A DNA stretch of 64,000 bases from Haloimpatiens massiliensis (lineage in GTDB: Bacteria; Bacillota; Clostridia; Clostridiales; Clostridiaceae), in contig NZ_LT854640.1 of the NCBI RefSeq assembly GCF_900184255.1, forward strand, positions 1,239,991 to 1,303,990, read 5' to 3'. Numbering within the stretch: the first letter of the stretch is position 1; every line of letters starts with the position of its first letter. Below are positions 27,824-36,298 of the stretch, one piece after another. Below the pieces are notes generated by a model. The model did no database searches. It was not told where the DNA came from and saw only the letters and a program-made list of their open reading frames with translations. The translations under genes were made by a program, and so were the position numbers.

Positions 27824-27859
27824 TTTCCTTCCCAATCTCTCTGGATTGTTCTTAAAGGC
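27824..27859 (-). promoter_or_regulatory. PyrR-binding site / anti-antiterminator
   Basis: CAATCCAGAGAGATTGGGAAGG matches the PyrR-binding loop UCCAGAGAGGCU. UMP-bound PyrR would stabilise this hairpin and let the downstream terminator form, shutting the operon when pyrimidines are plentiful. The GGGAAGG at its end could pair with the terminator's CCTTCCC as the antiterminator. Confidence 0.85.
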
Positions 27860-27880
27860 TATATTATTTTTTCTTTCTGT

Positions 27881-27910
27881 ATTTTACCACAGTAGTTATA
27901 CAAAAATCAA
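27881..27910 (-). promoter_or_regulatory. pyr operon promoter
   Basis: TTGATT, an 18-base spacer and TAAAAT on the minus strand, just upstream of the PyrR leader. A reasonable vegetative promoter. Confidence 0.55.
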
Positions 27911-28037
27911 GGACATTTAAAAAATTAAATAAATATTCCTTTAAATCATATAGAAATACTATAGTTCACTAATGAAAAAATGAGGAAATAATTTTTTCTA
28001 TAAGTTTCTAATATATTACAGAGACTATATTATAGTA

Positions 28038-28901
28038 TTAAAATGGTTTATAATAATAGATTTGTTTTGTACTATATCCTAAAGATTTAAATTTAGAACT
28101 TAAATATTCTATTTTATCAAAGTTAATTTTTATACAATTTAGTATTCCAGGCATTAAATCCAATTTTGCTTCATCAATGCCTTTTAATTTCAATATTTCT
28201 TTATACTCTTCTGTATCCAACTCTAATATTTCAGCTTTTCCTCTTATTTGCATACCTTCTAAATTACTCATATCTGTAAAATTTTCATATATGCTTACAC
28301 TAACCCTACTATTTAATATTATATTTGCAAATTTCTTTCCACCCTCTGACAATATATACATGCATCCATCTTTATATATATATTCTATTGGAGTTGATCT
28401 TATCCAATTATTATATCCTGTAGCCAAATCACAACTTTTATGAGAACTTATAAAAGTATCTATACATTTCTTTAAATCATCTTTTGGCATAGTCTTTAAA
28501 AAACTTTCTCTTATTCTTTTAAGTTCTAGAGAAAACTGTACTATTTCTTCTATGCATTTATCACATTTTATAGTTTTACAATGTACTACTGCGCTCCCTA
28601 ATATGGACTGAAGCTTTTTTAATGCCTTTATTCCTGGATCCTTTTCAACATCTGTACATACTAATCCTACTTCTTTATTAATAAGCCAAGTTGCATTTTC
28701 TATTACAAATTTTAAAATTTTATCATTTATTTTTTCTCCAAATACTGGAGCTGCAATTACAAATAAATCATAATTTTTATAATCCTCTTTAAATCCTTCT
28801 GTAGTACAATATCTTGAAGGTCCTAGTACTAGTGACATTTTCTTAACGATTTTTTCAGTAGTTTCTTCTAATCCTTCATAAATTATCATAGTTCTTTGCA
28901 T
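28038..28901 (-). CDS. Flavodoxin-like + PNPOx-like fusion protein
   Basis: 287 residues. The first ~130 residues look like a flavodoxin domain (MIIYEGLEETTEKIVKKM, YDLFVIAAPVFGEKI), with a CKTIKCDKC pair after it. Residues ~150-285 resemble pyridoxamine-phosphate-oxidase-like split barrels (NNWIRSTPIEYIYKDGCMYILSEGGKKFANIILNSRVSVSIYE), which bind FMN. It may be a two-flavin oxidoreductase; the substrate is unknown. GGAGGGG precedes the ATG. It lies 16 bases after the EFR1-type ferredoxin gene on the same strand, so the two likely work together. Confidence 0.7.
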   Translation of the reverse strand: MQRTMIIYEGLEETTEKIVKKMSLVLGPSRYCTTEGFKEDYKNYDLFVIAAPVFGEKINDKILKFVIENATWLINKEVGLVCTDVEKDPGIKALKKLQSILGSAVVHCKTIKCDKCIEEIVQFSLELKRIRESFLKTMPKDDLKKCIDTFISSHKSCDLATGYNNWIRSTPIEYIYKDGCMYILSEGGKKFANIILNSRVSVSIYENFTDMSNLEGMQIRGKAEILELDTEEYKEILKLKGIDEAKLDLMPGILNCIKINFDKIEYLSSKFKSLGYSTKQIYYYKPF

Positions 28902-28917
28902 AAAACAACCCCTCCTA

Positions 28918-29676
28918 TTATTTTTCTAATTTATATTGCTCAAAACCCTTACCTTTATATAGAAATGCATTCTTAGGGCATATATGTATACATCTTTGAC
29001 AGGATATGCACCTAGAATTAAATGTTATGACTACACCTATATTTATATTGCTTGTAGGACAATTTTCTGAACATTTTTTACATTTAATACATTTTTCATA
29101 ATCCACGCTTAGTTTTTTTCTAGCCCAATTTTTACTGTATTTACTAAATAACTTGTATACTATAGTACCTAAACTTAGTCTAATCCTCGATACTTCTTCT
29201 ATGCATTCTTTTCCTAGCAGAAAATCTTTCACTAAATCAGAAACTTTTTTTGTAGCTTCCTTACAAATTTTAAGTTTTTCCTCTATACTATTTTTATTAA
29301 AAGCTACTACATAATAATTATTTGGCATTGGTATAGATTTCTGAATTACCACTTTAAATCCCTTTTCCTCTAATATTCTCCTAAGACTTTCCATGCCTGT
29401 ACCACTACTTGAAGCTTGAGTTGAAAATATTATAGCCTTTTTACCTTTGCCATTTTTAATATTTACTTTTACCCAATTCATATAATAATCAGGAAACATT
29501 TCTGCATATATAGGTGAGCCAAAAATATAGAATTCATGATGCAAATCTACTTTATTACATTTAACTATATCTATTAATTTACATTCTATATTATTCTTAT
29601 AAAATTCTTTTTTAAATGCTTCTGCCACATACCTAGTGTTTCCTGTGGCTGAGAAATAAATTATAGCTCCACTCAT
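28918..29676 (-). CDS. EFR1-type flavodoxin-ferredoxin protein
   Basis: 252 residues. An N-terminal flavodoxin domain (IIYFSATGNTRYVAEAFKKEF, then FGSPIYAEMFPDYYMNW) is joined to a C-terminal two-cluster ferredoxin domain: CIKCKKCSENCP at about 197-208 and CISCQRCIHICPKN at about 224-237, room for two [4Fe-4S] clusters. Such proteins (EFR1 family) are common in clostridia and are thought to shuttle electrons. Upstream of the flavodoxin/PNPOx gene and probably in one unit with it. Confidence 0.88.
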   Translation of the reverse strand: MSGAIIYFSATGNTRYVAEAFKKEFYKNNIECKLIDIVKCNKVDLHHEFYIFGSPIYAEMFPDYYMNWVKVNIKNGKGKKAIIFSTQASSSGTGMESLRRILEEKGFKVVIQKSIPMPNNYYVVAFNKNSIEEKLKICKEATKKVSDLVKDFLLGKECIEEVSRIRLSLGTIVYKLFSKYSKNWARKKLSVDYEKCIKCKKCSENCPTSNINIGVVITFNSRCISCQRCIHICPKNAFLYKGKGFEQYKLEK

Positions 29677-30079
29677 ATATTCTTCTCCCTAAATATTTAT
29701 TTTATTTATCATTATTATAAATGATACTAATTAATTACTATTTTTTTAATATTAACCCAAAATAAGATTCATTTCACATCTATCCAAAATAGTACTACTA
29801 AATTAAGATAATAAATACAATACTTATACCTGTATATAATGATTTGTAAGTTTAATAAAATCTGTATTTGAAATTAAAAACCTAGTTTATATATGCTTAA
29901 TTTGTAATATATAATATTATACCATATTTTCACACTATTTTGACATTTGAGTATAATATTTAATTAAAATTTAATTTTTATGTTAAAAATATTTAAAACA
30001 CCTATATTTAAGAACCTTATTATACAATGTTTAATATACTATCTAGTGAGTAAATATTTATTGGAGGTTTATAGTATAT
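29677..30079. other. AT-rich divergent intergenic region
   Basis: About 400 bases between divergent genes. It should contain both promoters, but I could not pick a convincing -35/-10 pair. No coding sequence or stable hairpin was seen. Confidence 0.4.
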
Positions 30080-30640
30080 ATGTATAATAATCCTTATTAT
30101 TATGGAGGAATGGCCTGCGATATGATAGCTTTAAATAGATCTTTAGAGCTGATTAAGGAAGCCATTCAAGGTGAAAAGTCAGACGCTGAATTTTATGAAT
30201 ATTTAATTAAAAAAGCTCCAACAAAAGAAGAAAAAGAAATAATAGAGTCTATAAGAAATGATGAATTGAAACACAACAAAATGTTTAGACAAATATATAA
30301 AGGAATAACAGGAATGAATGTTCCGCCAAGTGAAGATTCAGAATTCAAAAAACCTAAATCTTATATAGATGGAATTAAAAAGGCATTATTTGGCGAACTA
30401 GCTGCTGTAGAGAAATATAGAGAGATAAGGAGAGGCTTACCTTCTAGATGCTCGAGAGATATGCTATTTGAAATAATAACAGATGAAATAAAACATAGCA
30501 TAAAATACAACTATATACTATATCTAAATTGTTGTGAAAAGAAAAGAAATGATTTAGAAGACGAATACTCTAAGGAAAATCTTACCAGATACGCTGATTT
30601 TCCAATGTATCAAAGAATACCACAAGATTTTATACTGTAA
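30080..30640 (+). CDS. Ferritin-like (rubrerythrin-type) protein
   Basis: 186 residues. Two helix-pair repeats carry Glu-x2-His patterns: SDAEFYEYLIKK, then RNDELKHNKMF, and later FGELAAVEKYREI, then TDEIKHSIKYNYI. This gives the four-helix di-iron layout of ferritin-like proteins with no rubredoxin tail. The N-terminus MYNNPYYYGG is Tyr/Asn-rich, as in several spore-associated proteins. Role is unknown (oxidative stress or spore coat). GGAGG precedes the ATG. A distant, degenerate relative lies at 33289. Confidence 0.75.
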   Translation: MYNNPYYYGGMACDMIALNRSLELIKEAIQGEKSDAEFYEYLIKKAPTKEEKEIIESIRNDELKHNKMFRQIYKGITGMNVPPSEDSEFKKPKSYIDGIKKALFGELAAVEKYREIRRGLPSRCSRDMLFEIITDEIKHSIKYNYILYLNCCEKKRNDLEDEYSKENLTRYADFPMYQRIPQDFIL

Positions 30641-30692
30641 AATAGCAGATATTATTTAAAACAATCTTTAATATTAAATTTATTTATAATGT

Positions 30693-30731
30693 AATTTTCC
30701 CCAGTTATCCATAGTAAACTGGGGAAAATTT
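30693..30731. terminator. Bidirectional terminator
   Basis: ATTTTCCCCAGTT pairs with AACTGGGGAAAAT between the ferritin-like gene and the convergent 43-residue gene; T-rich on both outer sides. Confidence 0.85.
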
Positions 30732-30862
30732 TATTCTATAGGCTCACCATTGAAATTCTCGTATCTTTCCTCTGTCCTTTTATTACCTTTTGCTCTTTCT
30801 TCTGGCTTATGCCCATCATTTTTCTTACCCTTCTTATGAGTTTCATACATTTTCTTTGCCAT
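30731..30862 (-). CDS. Small basic hypothetical protein (43 aa)
   Basis: 43 residues, Lys/Glu/Gly-rich and very hydrophilic (MAKKMYETHKKGKKNDGHKP...). GGAG lies seven bases before the ATG and the stop meets a terminator, both supporting a real gene. I do not recognise the family. The composition resembles small spore-core or nucleic-acid-binding proteins, but that is only a guess. Confidence 0.6.
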   Translation of the reverse strand: MAKKMYETHKKGKKNDGHKPEERAKGNKRTEERYENFNGEPIE

Positions 30863-30877
30863 ATATATTCTCCTATT

Positions 30878-31060
30878 CTAATCCTCTATTGGTTTTATTT
30901 GATTTTCCATACCAAAAACTGCTCTAGCACTCTCTTCATGTCCGTGCTTTATATTTTTCTTCTTAAATTTTCCATCTTCTTTCTTATTATTCCTAGTATT
31001 TTTCATCTTATTTTCCATAATACTTTTCACCTCAATATTATGTTGTCCCGCTATTTTCAT
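30878..31060 (-). CDS. Small basic hypothetical protein (about 60 aa)
   Basis: About 60 residues, rich in Lys, Asn and Glu, with no hydrophobic segment. GGTGGAG lies six bases before the ATG at 31060; another start at 31018 has GAGGTG nine bases upstream and would give 46 residues. It precedes the 43-residue gene by 15 bases on the same strand, so the two may be one unit. No family recognised. Confidence 0.5.
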   Translation of the reverse strand: MKIAGQHNIEVKSIMENKMKNTRNNKKEDGKFKKKNIKHGHEESARAVFGMENQIKPIED

Positions 31061-31101
31061 TTTATACTCCACCGTAAGAATATATTATGAAATAATACAT
31101 T

Positions 31102-31902
31102 GAAGAAAAATCTGATTTTAATTCCGTAATAAATGTATAATTTGGGACTGTTCACAATACGCCAAGAACTTCTAAATGTTTCACAGTTAAAGCCCCTAAA
31201 GCTTTCAAACTCACTCGTCTCTCGTTCAAACATGAAAGCTTCTTAACGGTTCTTTAACTGTGAGACATAAGAAGTTCTAAGGCTAGTTCAATAGTCCCCA
31301 ATTCCACATTTATTACTACATTAAAATCAGATCTTTAGTTTAATATGTATGTGGTTTGAGAGGATAAGCCTACTAAAGGATGATTTTCCTCCGCTTCGCT
31401 ATGGGAAATCTTTAATTTATAAAATAAATAAAAAGGCGTTTATAATCTTTTTTTAGGCGTAGCCTTTCGGTAAATTTTATACTACACATAAAAATAAGGC
31501 AATAACTAAAATTTAATACATTTTGCCGTAAAGTAATGCTTTTATATGCGTCTTAACTATATTATTTACGTTGGCTATCCGCCATTAAAAGATTTTCTGT
31601 AGCATAGCGGAGGAAAATCATCCTTTAGTTAGCTGTTTTCCTCCTTTAATAGCTTATGCATAAACCGAAAAATCTGTCTTTAAGGTAACAATAAATATAT
31701 TTTTTAGACTATTGAGCTAGCCTTAGAAATTCTTTGTTTTCTAATTTCAATACCCGTTAAGAAGCTTTCATGTTTGAGCGCCGTCAGAAGCGAGTTTGAA
31801 AGCTTTAGGGTATTGAAATTTGAAAACATTAGAATTTCTTGGCGTATTGCGAACAGTCTTAAAAAATATATTTATTGTGGACTTAAAGACAGATTTTTCT
31901 TA
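31102..31902. repeat. Three-hairpin composite palindrome, copy 1
   Basis: About 800 bases. Left hairpin ~31102-31338, middle hairpin ~31375-31626 and right hairpin ~31664-31902. Left and right are diverged copies of one ~235-bp palindrome in opposite orientation: both have GAAAAATCTG outer ends, a TACGCCAAGAA arm and an AAAGCTTTCAAACTC tip. The middle arms are AAAGGATGATTTTCCTCCGC and its complement. Short reading frames inside are not convincing genes. A second full copy is at 55024. Confidence 0.85.
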
Positions 31903-31924
31903 TTGCACTTACATCACAATATTC

Positions 31925-33097
31925 TTACATAAGGTCTTTAAATTTATCTTTAAATAGTTCTCCTAAATTAACACCTGATTCTTCCTCATCTAAAAAAGCT
32001 GAAAAGTCTTCCACTGGCTTATCTATAGCTTCTTTAATACTTAAACTTATTCTTTTTTCTTCTAGATTTAAACTTAAGATTCTAACCTTAACTTTATCTC
32101 CTACTTTTAATTTATCTGAAGGCTTAGCTATATTTTCTTCACATATTTCTGACAAATGCACAAGACCTTCTACTCCTGAAGTTATCTCTACAAAAGCACC
32201 AAAACTAGTTAACTTAACCACAGTTCCTTCTACCACATCGTTTACTTTAAATTTAACTCCAACCTCTTCCCATGGATCATTAGTTATATCTTTTATAGAT
32301 AAGGACAATCTTTCTTTCTCCTTATCTACATCTAGTACATAAACTTTTACATTATCACCTACTGATAATACCTGTGATGGATCTTTAACTCTTCCCCAAG
32401 ATAACTCAGATACGTGTACAAGTCCTTCTAATCCGCCAATGTCCACAAAAGCTCCAAATTTGGCTAACTTCTTAACTACTCCATTTCTAATTTCACCTTT
32501 TTGGACACTATTCCATAATTCAGCCTTTCTTTCATCAGCAATTTTTTTCTCTACTTCTCTTGCAGACAATACTATTTTTTCTTTTTTCCTATCAAATTCT
32601 ATTATTTTAACATTTAGTGTTTTTCCTAGAAATACATTCAAGTCCTTTACAAATGAAAGTGAAAGTTGTGATGCTGGTATAAATGCTCTTAATCCCTTAA
32701 TTTTAGTAATAGCTCCACCCTTAACAATTTCACTTACTGTAACTTCAAATACTTCTTCATTTTTATAAGAACTCTCTAAGTCGTCCCATACTTTTACTCT
32801 ATCAGCCTTCTTTTTAGATAGTAGTACATTTCCTTCTCCATCATTAATATCTAAAATATATGCATACACTTCTTCATCTATCTTGAAATAATCTTTTATT
32901 TCTCCTTCGTCCTCTAATATTTCACTTTTAGGTATTATTCCATCTGTTATGTATCCTATATTAACTATTAATTCATTTTCATTCAAACCTATTATAATTC
33001 CTTTTACTATTTCTCCTTTGCGCAATTTTCTCATGCTTGCATCTACTTGATCCATAAATTCTTTCATTGATATGTCATTCATATTTTCTGTAGTCAT
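31925..33097 (-). CDS. S1-domain RNA-binding protein (ribosomal protein S1 homologue)
   Basis: 390 residues with four S1 repeats at about 18-88, 103-168, 189-257 and 274-343. The third and fourth are most typical (GAFVDIGGLEGLVHVSELSWGRVKDPSQVL and GAFVEITSGVEGLVHLSEI). Low-GC bacteria carry such four-repeat proteins (YpfD-like), which help mRNA meet the 30S subunit or act as general RNA binders. GGAGTG precedes the ATG. It stands alone. Confidence 0.88.
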   Translation of the reverse strand: MTTENMNDISMKEFMDQVDASMRKLRKGEIVKGIIIGLNENELIVNIGYITDGIIPKSEILEDEGEIKDYFKIDEEVYAYILDINDGEGNVLLSKKKADRVKVWDDLESSYKNEEVFEVTVSEIVKGGAITKIKGLRAFIPASQLSLSFVKDLNVFLGKTLNVKIIEFDRKKEKIVLSAREVEKKIADERKAELWNSVQKGEIRNGVVKKLAKFGAFVDIGGLEGLVHVSELSWGRVKDPSQVLSVGDNVKVYVLDVDKEKERLSLSIKDITNDPWEEVGVKFKVNDVVEGTVVKLTSFGAFVEITSGVEGLVHLSEICEENIAKPSDKLKVGDKVKVRILSLNLEEKRISLSIKEAIDKPVEDFSAFLDEEESGVNLGELFKDKFKDLM

Positions 33098-33201
33098 CTA
33101 AAACACTCCTTACTTTATAAAAATGTTTAAAATATTGTTACTCATATAAATTTTAACATATTAGAAACAAAAATATAAATAAATTTAAAATATTTATTTC
33201 A

Positions 33202-33228
33202 ACAAAAGTTATTTTTATTCATATTATA
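33202..33228 (+). promoter_or_regulatory. SigK-like promoter
   Basis: AC, a 16-base spacer and CATATTATA, identical in -10 sequence and spacing to the site at 13196. It suggests late mother-cell expression of the downstream ferritin-like gene. Confidence 0.4.
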
Positions 33229-33288
33229 TTATTATACACTTTTAGTTCATTTATATGTTATATATTTTTATCCCTGGAGGTGATAAAT

Positions 33289-33771
33289 TTGTACGATGGC
33301 ATGCCACCTGTTTATAATGTTAAGTTAGATTGCTTAAATGATGCTATAAATCTTTCCTTTCAATATATAAAAAAAGAATATTATAACCAAAAGCTTTTCA
33401 ATTATTTAATAAAAAATACATCAGATGAAAATGAAATAACCTTATTAAATTCTATTAAAAACGATATGAATAAGCATCAGTGTTTATTAAAAAACTTTTT
33501 TTTATATTTTAATGGTAAAAATCCACCTATAACTGAAAAAGATTCTTTTATTGAACCTGCTGACTTTATTGAAGGAATTCAAACAGCCTTCTTCAATAAT
33601 CAAAGGTACATTGATTTATTTACTAACTTTTATATACTGATGATTCAAAGTGTTTGTAATGAATCTTTCACTAATATGGCTTTTGAAATATTACAAGACG
33701 TGCAAAAACATAATGCTCAATATAATTTTATGCTAAATAATCAGATTTTTAAAAAATTAAACTCCTCATAA
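33289..33771 (+). CDS. Degenerate ferritin-like protein
   Basis: 160 residues, TTG start set by GGAGGTG upstream. The layout follows the 30080 protein: an early helix pair, a linker with a 'PP-x3-DS/ED' step (NPPITEKDSFIEPADFIEGI vs VPPSEDSEFKKPKSYIDGI) and a late helix pair. The metal-binding positions are mostly lost (KNDMNKHQ for RNDELKHN, LQDVQKHN for TDEIKHS). It is thus a paralogue that probably cannot hold a di-iron centre and may be structural. Function is unknown. Confidence 0.65.
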   Translation: MYDGMPPVYNVKLDCLNDAINLSFQYIKKEYYNQKLFNYLIKNTSDENEITLLNSIKNDMNKHQCLLKNFFLYFNGKNPPITEKDSFIEPADFIEGIQTAFFNNQRYIDLFTNFYILMIQSVCNESFTNMAFEILQDVQKHNAQYNFMLNNQIFKKLNSS

Positions 33772-33849
33772 ATATCTGTGAATTATAAAAAATCATTTAA
33801 TTTATTCATTTATAACTATTTTTTAATCCCTGGTGTCCAATCCCCAATA

Positions 33850-34008
33850 AGGTGCATGAAAATAAATAACAAGTCAAAGATGCTGGTATATTTTGTGTCA
33901 GACAAGGAAGCAGGTTTCACCGCTAGTAGAACTATCGGTGGGTTCTGCTGACGCAGTATGACGCAAAATAGACTAGCATAATGACTTGTTATTTATTTGA
34001 ATGTGCCT
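33850..34008. repeat. MITE-like palindrome, copy B
   Basis: 159 bp, over 95% identical to copy A at 23021, with the same AGGTGC...GTGCCT ends. It is nested in a wider palindrome formed by AATCCCTGG...CCAATCCCC on the left and CACTAGGGATTG on the right, i.e. inserted into or paired with the short repeat family. Confidence 0.85.
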
Positions 34009-34048
34009 AAACACTTTATTTAGGCACTAGGGATTGTAAATTAAGGCT

Positions 34049-35077
34049 CTATAAATTTTCTAAAATTTCTCTGAATCCCTGCCTTTTATGTCCATCTCTT
34101 CCTTCTAAAGTTTCTGCACTCACTAAAGAATTCAACACCGCTTCCTCTACTGCTTCAGCAACCCCTCTAAAAATTAAATTTATCTTATCTTCATTTATTA
34201 TTCTTATACTTATTAAATCATTTTGTTCATAATGATTTATTTTATTAGCTGTAGTAAATCCTATAACTATTTCCCCGCTGCCATTACCTATAAAGGAACC
34301 TGTTCTAGCCATGCCCACAGAGGCCCTTTTACATACCCTTTTGATTTGTCTATAACTTAGCGGAATATCAGTTGCAACTATTATTATACAAGACCCCTTA
34401 TCTTCCTCATTACTACAAAATACTTTTTCTCCTATTTTTTCTCCATTTATTATTAAGTCTTGACCCATTCCAAAATTAGTAAGGGTTAAAACTCCTATGA
34501 TATACTCTTTTTCATCCAATTCTATTATTCTAGAAGCTGAACCTATTCCACCTTTAAATCCATAACATGTCATTCCTGTTCCTGCACCAACAGCTCCCTC
34601 CTTAAATATCACCTCTGCACTTTCTATACTTTCAAAAACATGCTCCATACTGACATTTCTTTCCCTTATACAATTTAAATAACCATCATTGCACTCACAT
34701 ACAACAGGATTTATAGTTCCTGTTGTAATCCCTATATCTTTATTTTCTTTAAGCATATACTCTATTAAAGCATCACTTACCAACCCAACATTCAATGTAT
34801 TTGTTAATAAAATAGGTGTTTCTAATGTTCCTAATTCTTCTATTTGAACAGTTCCTACAGTTTTCCCAAATCCATTTATCACATGACTACAGGCGACTAA
34901 TTTTTCTTTAAATATATTCCCCCCATGAGGAATTATAGCTGTAACTCCTGTGTTTATATGTCCATTTTTTAAAGTTACATGTCCCACTTTTACACCTGAC
35001 ACGTCTGTAATTAAATTATTTCTACCTGTTTTTAATTTTCCTATATTTATTCCATAATCTCTAATTCTTTTTTGCAT
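34049..35077 (-). CDS. P1 family peptidase (DmpA-like aminopeptidase)
   Basis: 342 residues. The DmpA/P1 family consists of self-cleaving Ntn-type aminopeptidases. ITDVSGVKVGHVTL at the start, NGFGKTVGTVQIEELG, and the cleavage region GMTCYGFKGGIGSASRI (Gly-Ser with the nucleophile Ser) are typical, as is the C-terminal AETLEGRDGHKRQGF. The natural substrate is unknown. GGGGGAGTTATT precedes the ATG. Same strand as the UroD-family gene upstream but 143 bases away. Confidence 0.87.
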   Translation of the reverse strand: MQKRIRDYGINIGKLKTGRNNLITDVSGVKVGHVTLKNGHINTGVTAIIPHGGNIFKEKLVACSHVINGFGKTVGTVQIEELGTLETPILLTNTLNVGLVSDALIEYMLKENKDIGITTGTINPVVCECNDGYLNCIRERNVSMEHVFESIESAEVIFKEGAVGAGTGMTCYGFKGGIGSASRIIELDEKEYIIGVLTLTNFGMGQDLIINGEKIGEKVFCSNEEDKGSCIIIVATDIPLSYRQIKRVCKRASVGMARTGSFIGNGSGEIVIGFTTANKINHYEQNDLISIRIINEDKINLIFRGVAEAVEEAVLNSLVSAETLEGRDGHKRQGFREILENL

Positions 35078-35220
35078 AATAACTCCCCCAAAATTTCTTA
35101 GATATTTTTAAAAGTTTCCTAGAACTTATATATTAATCTTTTTTCTAAATAACTATACATGTAAAAAAGGATACTACACATACTTATATCTTTACTGTAA
35201 TAAAATTTATTTTTTATTAT

Positions 35221-36189
35221 TTACTTAAGTGCTGAAATTACAGCTTTTATGTTTTCTACAGGAGTATCATTTAAACAAGTGCATCCAAACGCCAAGAGAA
35301 AATTATCATATGATTTCATAGAATTTATGAGTTTTTTAGTTTCCTGCTCTACTCTTTGAGGCCTCATAGCTTTAAGCACTTGTATAGGGTCTATGTTACC
35401 TACAATTACTTTGTCTTTAGGGAAACTCTTAGCTAACTCAGATAAATCCATTATTTGGTCGAAGCTTATACCTTCCGCTCCTATGGTTATAAGTTGATCC
35501 ACTAAATGATATGTTTTACCACATATATGTATGCCCTTCCAACAGTTTAAGTTATCATATATGTATTTTAGTTTAGAATATATAAATTTAGAAAATGCCT
35601 TAGGAGAAATCATTCCAGAGGAAGGCTCCGCTATAGATATATATTTTACTCCTTGACCTTCTATAGCTTTTGCATAATTTAAAACCACTTCTGTTGTAAA
35701 TTCTAAAATTTTCTCAACAAAATCAGGCTCTTTTATTAAACTTTTAGCTATTCTAGATATGCCAGCCATTTGACATGCTAAAGTAAATGGTCCTTGTAAA
35801 GAAACAAATAAAGGCTTTTTAAAATTACTACTTATCAGTTTTAGGGACTTTAAATTAATAGGCATTCTTCCATCTTTATATGGATCAGGTACTTTATATT
35901 CTTTAAGTATATCTAAACTCTTTACAGGATGTTCTTTTACAGATGGGAAATCATAGTCAGGAGTTTTCATAGGAATATTTAAAATTTCACAAAATATATT
36001 TCCATCATCCATTGGATATATAAAATCTGACGGAAAATATTCATCCATTTTTTTAGCTATTTCCAATTGTTTTTCTGGAGAATTATAAACTTCATATATA
36101 GTATAGCCTGTTAAAAACAATCCATTAGTTCCCATAAAAGGAAGTAAGCAAGTTCTTTTTTTCTCATTTATATAATTTAATAGCGACAA
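35221..36189 (-). CDS. UroD-family methyltransferase, MtaA/MtbA-like
   Basis: 322 residues. The fold is that of uroporphyrinogen decarboxylase, but a zinc motif points to corrinoid-dependent methyltransferases: GIHICGK (His-x-Cys) and, about 80 residues later, the Cys of FGCTC. SLQGPFTLACQMAG and EPSSGMISPKAF are also typical. Such enzymes move methyl groups between a corrinoid protein and a thiol. No corrinoid protein gene is adjacent. The TTG start at 36189 follows GGGGTGG; a longer reading overlaps this site. It closes the ABC-transporter cluster. Confidence 0.82.
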   Translation of the reverse strand: MSLLNYINEKKRTCLLPFMGTNGLFLTGYTIYEVYNSPEKQLEIAKKMDEYFPSDFIYPMDDGNIFCEILNIPMKTPDYDFPSVKEHPVKSLDILKEYKVPDPYKDGRMPINLKSLKLISSNFKKPLFVSLQGPFTLACQMAGISRIAKSLIKEPDFVEKILEFTTEVVLNYAKAIEGQGVKYISIAEPSSGMISPKAFSKFIYSKLKYIYDNLNCWKGIHICGKTYHLVDQLITIGAEGISFDQIMDLSELAKSFPKDKVIVGNIDPIQVLKAMRPQRVEQETKKLINSMKSYDNFLLAFGCTCLNDTPVENIKAVISALK

Positions 36190-36298
36190 ATCTATCCACC
36201 CCTTTATCCAGTATCCAATCCACAATGTTTAATCTTAAATTTCCTAATTCTACTCATAAAAGATTTAGTAGTAATTTATTTGAATGTGCCTTAACACT

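Noticed and set aside
29939..29960. TTGACA...TATAAT promoter
   Set aside because: The spacing is only about 8-9 bases, too short for RNA polymerase.
31144..31298. Possible CRISPR- or phage-related repeat
   Set aside because: Repeats are palindromic arms of one large hairpin, not evenly spaced units with unique spacers.
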